A DNA stretch of 9,710 bases. It comes from Euryarchaeota archaeon UBA258 (GTDB lineage: Archaea; Thermoplasmatota; Poseidoniia; Poseidoniales; Poseidoniaceae). The notes under the pieces were generated by a model, which was not told where the DNA came from, searched no databases, and worked only from the letters and a program-made list of their open reading frames with translations. Where the stretch lies: positions 1 through 9,710 of the forward strand of contig DAPR01000018.1 of assembly GCA_002502605.1 (NCBI GenBank), written 5' to 3'. Shown here in pieces: positions 6,541-9,710 of this stretch; within the stretch, counting starts at the first letter, position 1; each line of letters begins with the position of its first letter. The translations under genes were made by a program, and so were the position numbers.

Positions 6541-8234
6541 GCGATGAAGGGCAATCCGACCAATTCAACGGCCGGCTCGGTCTCATTTTCGCATCGATTG
6601 GTGCAGCCATCGGTACCGGAAACATCTGGCGTTTCCCGCGGATGGTTGGTGCAAACGGTGGAGGAACATTCCTTGTTCCTTGGCTTATTTTCCTGTTTGC
6701 ATGGTCGATCCCACTCGTGATTGCAGAATACGCAATGGGGAAGCGAAGCCGTACAGGAACCATCGGTACATTCCGGATTTTCGCAGGTAAGAAATTCGCA
6801 TGGATGGGGTTGTGGACCGCATGGATCTCCACCGCTATTGGCTTCTATTACGCCGTCGTTTCTGGTTGGACCATCAAGTACTTCCAACTTGGAATCAGCG
6901 GAGCACTCACTGGAGAAGACGTTGACACAACAGAAGTTTGGAATGCGTTTTTGCAATCTCCAGGCCAAGTGATTTTCTTCCAATTCCTCGTGATTGTCTT
7001 GACCCTTGCCGCCATTTGGAAGGGTGCAAAAGCGATTGAAAAGGTCAACTTCTACCTGATGATTTCTCTGTTTGCATTGCTCTTCCTCACCTTGTTCCTC
7101 TCCCTTTGGATGGATATGGAAGACGGCAGCCTTGACGGAGCTATGTTCATGTTCACCGTTGACTTTGCAATGCTCAAAGAACCAGAAGTATGGATCAATG
7201 GCCTGTCACAATCAGCCTGGTCATGTTCGGCTGGTATGGGCATGTGCATCACTTACGCAGTGTACATGAGCAAGGACGAGGACACAGTCCTCAACGCTTT
7301 CACCATGGGCCTAGCCAACAACAGCATCTCAATCATCGCAGGTCTTGCCGTGCTCTCCGCAATCTTTGCAGTGAGCCCAGACCCGCTTGCAACGGTGACA
7401 GGGGGTTCTTCAGCGATCACGTTCTTGGCGTTACCAGAAGTGTTTGCCAAAGCCCCCTTTGCGCCGATAGGTCCGTTGTTCATGATGGCAGGGTTCTTCC
7501 TTGCGCTGTCTTTTGCTGCCATGACATCAATGATTTCTACGGTTGAATTGTGTGTTCGAAACTTCGTTGACCACGGCTACAACCGAGAGAAGTCCGTTGC
7601 CCTCACCGGTGCGGCCCTCTTCATGTTCGGTATTCCATCAGCCGTCATGTGGATTAAACTCGACAGTGAAGGCGTTGCTTTCCCAGAATTCTTGGAAGTC
7701 CAAGACCACATTTGGGGCTATGGGTTGATGTTTTCAGGACTGTTCATCGCCTTCTCGATTTGGAAGTATGGCTACCTACGTTGGAAGTCCGGCGTGGAGG
7801 CTGGCGTTGCCCCATCAGGTTTCAAGGGCTACTTGGGCTTCGGTGTTTCCGCATTCCGTGATGACTTCATCAACACTGGGGACAACGATATGGAAGTTGG
7901 GCGATGGTGGGACCTCTTGATGTACCTCGCATTCCCGATTCTCTTCTCGGTGCTGATGATTTCGTACTTCAGCGATATGATTGCCAACACTCCGAATGTA
8001 TGGGATCCATCCAATCCGAAAGGCCTCTCCATCATCCTGCTGTTCTGGGGGGTCATTGCTGCACTGTTCATCAGTTTCAACAAATTCCTCATCCAACGAC
8101 CGCTGTATCGAAACATCCCAGAAGGGGCTGATGTTGACATTAGCACTTTGCCGGGTGGCGACGACGACCTCGTTGTTGCGCGTGGCGAGGATGCACCTGG
8201 CTTCGAACACCTCACCGTTAGGAATAGCGCTTGA
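6537..8234 (+). CDS. Sodium:neurotransmitter symporter (SNF/NSS) family transporter
   Basis: This is a Na+-driven importer of amino acids or related amines with the LeuT fold. Its 565 residues contain twelve hydrophobic helices (roughly 14-34, 42-67, 90-117, 144-161, 169-192, 218-243, 254-280, 305-340, 352-372, 390-412, 456-478, 498-519). Helix 1 has the family signature RLGLIFASIGAAIGTGNIWRFP, with N29 matching LeuT Asn27 (Na1) and R32 matching Arg30. Helix 3 has FYYAVVSGW, Y105 matching substrate-binding Tyr108. Helix 6 has SCSAGMGMCITYAVY, the unwound substrate segment. Helix 8 has FAAMTSMIS with T330-S331 matching the Na2 pair Thr354-Ser355. The substrate cannot be told from the sequence. 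The C-terminus carries about 45 extra polar, acidic residues in the cytoplasm. ATG overlaps the peptidase TGA as ATGA and follows a strong ribosome site, so translation is probably coupled to the peptidase, pointing to uptake of the residues it releases. Confidence 0.95.
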   Translation: MSDEGQSDQFNGRLGLIFASIGAAIGTGNIWRFPRMVGANGGGTFLVPWLIFLFAWSIPLVIAEYAMGKRSRTGTIGTFRIFAGKKFAWMGLWTAWISTAIGFYYAVVSGWTIKYFQLGISGALTGEDVDTTEVWNAFLQSPGQVIFFQFLVIVLTLAAIWKGAKAIEKVNFYLMISLFALLFLTLFLSLWMDMEDGSLDGAMFMFTVDFAMLKEPEVWINGLSQSAWSCSAGMGMCITYAVYMSKDEDTVLNAFTMGLANNSISIIAGLAVLSAIFAVSPDPLATVTGGSSAITFLALPEVFAKAPFAPIGPLFMMAGFFLALSFAAMTSMISTVELCVRNFVDHGYNREKSVALTGAALFMFGIPSAVMWIKLDSEGVAFPEFLEVQDHIWGYGLMFSGLFIAFSIWKYGYLRWKSGVEAGVAPSGFKGYLGFGVSAFRDDFINTGDNDMEVGRWWDLLMYLAFPILFSVLMISYFSDMIANTPNVWDPSNPKGLSIILLFWGVIAALFISFNKFLIQRPLYRNIPEGADVDISTLPGGDDDLVVARGEDAPGFEHLTVRNSA

Positions 8235-8252
8235 TGCAAAGGAAGTGAGCGG

Positions 8253-8981
8253 TTGGAAGACCTCGTTGAAACGCTGGTGACCGGTTTTCTGGTCTCGGGA
8301 CTGTTCATCGTCATCGTATGGTGGTTTTGGCGACGCTACGATCAACCAAGCGAGACTCAATTGATGCGCGAAGAGGAGCTCGCCAAGAAGAAAGAAGAGC
8401 AACAAATGTGGCGTGCAGTCGAGGCACAAATGGCAGAGGAGAAGCTCGCTCTTGAAGAAAAAGCACTCTACCTTCGAAAGAGAGCAGAACAAGAGGAACG
8501 GGCACGTCCCCCCGCTGCTGGAGCCTTAACCAACGCCTTGGATGCGTTTGGGAGCGTGGAGCAACCTGCTTCAACCACAGCAAAAGACGCACCAGCCTTT
8601 TCAAACCACGAATCCGCTCCGAGTGAAGGCATTGCTTTCGACGGTGGGGGCCTTGATGAAGCAGCAGATCTTGATCTTCTGTTGGCTTCAACACCCACCG
8701 AAGTGCGTCAAGACAAGGGCGTACAACCTACCGCAGAGACCGTAGCCGAACCAGATTGGGACTTGGTTGAGAAATTGGAACACCTCTCCAACAGCGAAGT
8801 GGTGGACGAAGTGCCTCATCCTGAACTTCCGGTTGCACCGGATCTCGATGCCTTAGCCAACACCGAGGCCTTGATTGACAGTGACCCAGACGATGTGGTT
8901 CAATGGGAAAGCGACGATGAACTGCCCGATGAAGACGCATGGGATGTCAAGTGGGTTGCCGGCAGCGAAGAAGAGGAATGA
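8253..8981 (+). CDS. Single-TM protein with coiled coil and acidic C-terminal region
   Basis: Not assigned to a known family. The 242 residues show one N-terminal membrane helix (8-26, TLVTGFLVSGLFIVIVWWFW) ended by RR; a highly charged helix at 34-84 rich in E, K, Q and A that should form a coiled coil; and then a low-complexity, very acidic region (about 90-242) with scattered hydrophobic Trp/Leu patches (DWDLVEKLEHL, DAWDVKWVAG) ending in EEEE. By the positive-inside rule the long C-terminal part is cytoplasmic. The start is TTG at 8253, because an in-frame TGA lies at 8232 and no ATG precedes the TM helix; GGAAGTGA at 8241-8248 supplies a Shine-Dalgarno. It lies 18 bp after the transporter, so the two are probably cotranscribed. 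Inference: an accessory or scaffold protein of the transporter, comparable in position only to the small single-TM subunit (MetS) next to some bacterial SNF transporters. Confidence 0.8.
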   Translation: MEDLVETLVTGFLVSGLFIVIVWWFWRRYDQPSETQLMREEELAKKKEEQQMWRAVEAQMAEEKLALEEKALYLRKRAEQEERARPPAAGALTNALDAFGSVEQPASTTAKDAPAFSNHESAPSEGIAFDGGGLDEAADLDLLLASTPTEVRQDKGVQPTAETVAEPDWDLVEKLEHLSNSEVVDEVPHPELPVAPDLDALANTEALIDSDPDDVVQWESDDELPDEDAWDVKWVAGSEEEE

Positions 8982-9044
8982 ACCCACTGTTTCACCTCGT
9001 TTCAAGGCGAAGGGGTGATGAACGGTTAGCGAGTGGCACGAAGC
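8982..9044 (+). other. Short gap before hisS with weak dyad
   Basis: This 63-bp gap has a possible stem, TCACCTC (8992-8998) with GGGGTGA (9012-9018), seven pairs including one G-U, around a 13-nt loop. No T-run follows, so it is not a convincing terminator. GGGGTGAT is also a Shine-Dalgarno-like stretch, but it sits 14 nt or more from any start used by hisS; a three-codon ATG frame follows it directly. Confidence 0.25.
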
Positions 9045-9710
9045 ATGGTGCAACGCCCGCGAGGGACCCGTGACTTCACTCCCGGGGTGATGAATCGCCG
9101 TCTTGCGTTCGAGCATCTCTTGGAGGAGCGCGCTCGTCGTCACGGATTCAAACGGGTGCAAACTCCGGTGTTCGAGTCGCTTGATTTGTTCACCGCCAAA
9201 TCTGGCCCGGGCATTGTCAGCCAGTTGTATGCGTTTGAAGACAAGGGTGGACGGCCATTGACGCTTCGCCCTGAACTCACGGCTCCAGTCATGCGCATGA
9301 TTGCAGAAGAAATGCGCAACGACACCAAACCATTGCGACTTTCCTATTATGGCCAGTGCTACCGCTATGAGGAGTTCAAGAAAGGTCGCTACCGTGAATT
9401 TTTCCAGTACGGCGTTGAGTTGATTGGTGCCTCGGGGCCTCTTGCCGAAGCCGAAGTCATCGCTTTGGCCATCGACATGCTCGATGCGTGTGGATTGAAG
9501 AATTGGGAAATTCGAGTTGGCCACGTTGGTATTCTCAAAGGCGCTTTGACGGGGCTTGGTCTTGCTGCAGATACGCCGGAGGGAGCCAGTGAGCCTCCGA
9601 TTGCCAGCGCTATGCGGTTGCTCGACAAAGGCGATGATGCAGGACTTGAAGCCCTGTTCAGCGCTCAAGGTATCGATCCATCACATGCAGCACCCCTGCG
9701 CGCTCTTGCC
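9045..9710 (+). CDS. hisS: Histidyl-tRNA synthetase, N-terminal part
   Basis: HisRS is the class II enzyme that charges tRNA-His with histidine. 222 residues are visible and the frame is open at the right edge, so the gene continues outside the window. Recognisable landmarks are the start RPRGTRDFTP (4-13), motif 1 around RRHGFKRVQTPVFE (31-44), the family block LYAFEDKGGRPLTLRPELT (61-79), and motif 2, YYGQCYRYEEFKKGRYREFF (101-120), followed by QYGVELIGA. LRPELT with EEFKKGRYREF is the usual pattern for the ATP- and histidine-binding site. HisRS-like HisZ is unlikely, as no other his gene is near and the block is fully conserved. The start could be ATG at 9045 or the in-frame GTG at 9033, which adds four residues; a TAG at 9027 bars anything longer, and neither has a good ribosome site. 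It is probably read independently of, or as a distal gene to, the transporter operon. Confidence 0.96.
   Translation, partial: MVQRPRGTRDFTPGVMNRRLAFEHLLEERARRHGFKRVQTPVFESLDLFTAKSGPGIVSQLYAFEDKGGRPLTLRPELTAPVMRMIAEEMRNDTKPLRLSYYGQCYRYEEFKKGRYREFFQYGVELIGASGPLAEAEVIALAIDMLDACGLKNWEIRVGHVGILKGALTGLGLAADTPEGASEPPIASAMRLLDKGDDAGLEALFSAQGIDPSHAAPLRALA

Noticed and set aside
7815..8492. A 225-codon minus-strand frame opposite the transporter end and the coiled-coil gene
   Set aside because: It spans two well-supported genes on the other strand and shows no domain character.
8992..9018. A possible rho-independent-like terminator after the coiled-coil gene
   Set aside because: The stem is short with a G-U pair, the loop is 13 nt, and no T-tract follows.
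8853..9668. A 271-codon minus-strand frame opposite hisS
   Set aside because: The plus strand encodes unmistakable HisRS motifs here; the minus frame is a shadow.

Overview
The window reads as a gene-dense archaeal chromosome segment. It is most likely from a marine planktonic euryarchaeon of the Marine Group II / Poseidoniales type; this is inference from gene content and style, not from a marker gene. Supporting signs are a cis-prenyltransferase of clearly archaeal build, a DUF354 protein, a membrane-anchored zinc carboxypeptidase with Asp-rich calcium-type repeats, a Na+-symporter for small amino-compounds, short intergenic gaps and mixed use of Shine-Dalgarno sequences. No rRNA, tRNA, CRISPR array, IS element or integrase was seen.

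Left part (1-1851). The 3' end of a DUF354 gene, read rightward, meets tail-to-tail with a leftward pair: a Nudix hydrolase and, upstream of it by 5 bp, uppS (cis-prenyl diphosphate synthase). DUF354 proteins resemble UDP-sugar epimerases/glycosyltransferases and UppS makes the polyprenyl carrier used for surface glycans, so an envelope theme is plausible here.

Middle (1852-4252). A rightward, very tryptophan-rich membrane-anchored protein of unknown function (it may be a degenerate APH-like kinase) converges on a leftward MscS-type mechanosensitive channel gene, with a 4-bp tail overlap.

Right part (4253-9710). A short divergent region carrying a perfect 7-bp-arm palindrome separates the channel gene from a rightward operon: an exported, membrane-anchored M14 carboxypeptidase, an SNF-family Na+ symporter whose start codon overlaps the peptidase stop, and a single-TM coiled-coil/acidic protein. 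Together these look like a surface peptide-scavenging unit: cut C-terminal residues from peptides outside, import them by Na+ symport, with a small-TM accessory protein. The histidyl-tRNA synthetase gene follows and runs off the right edge.

The most interesting points are the Shine-Dalgarno-masking hairpin at the peptidase/transporter junction, the palindrome in the divergent promoter region, the calcium-loop insertions inside the peptidase domain, the putative accessory protein of the symporter, and the Trp-rich unknown protein.
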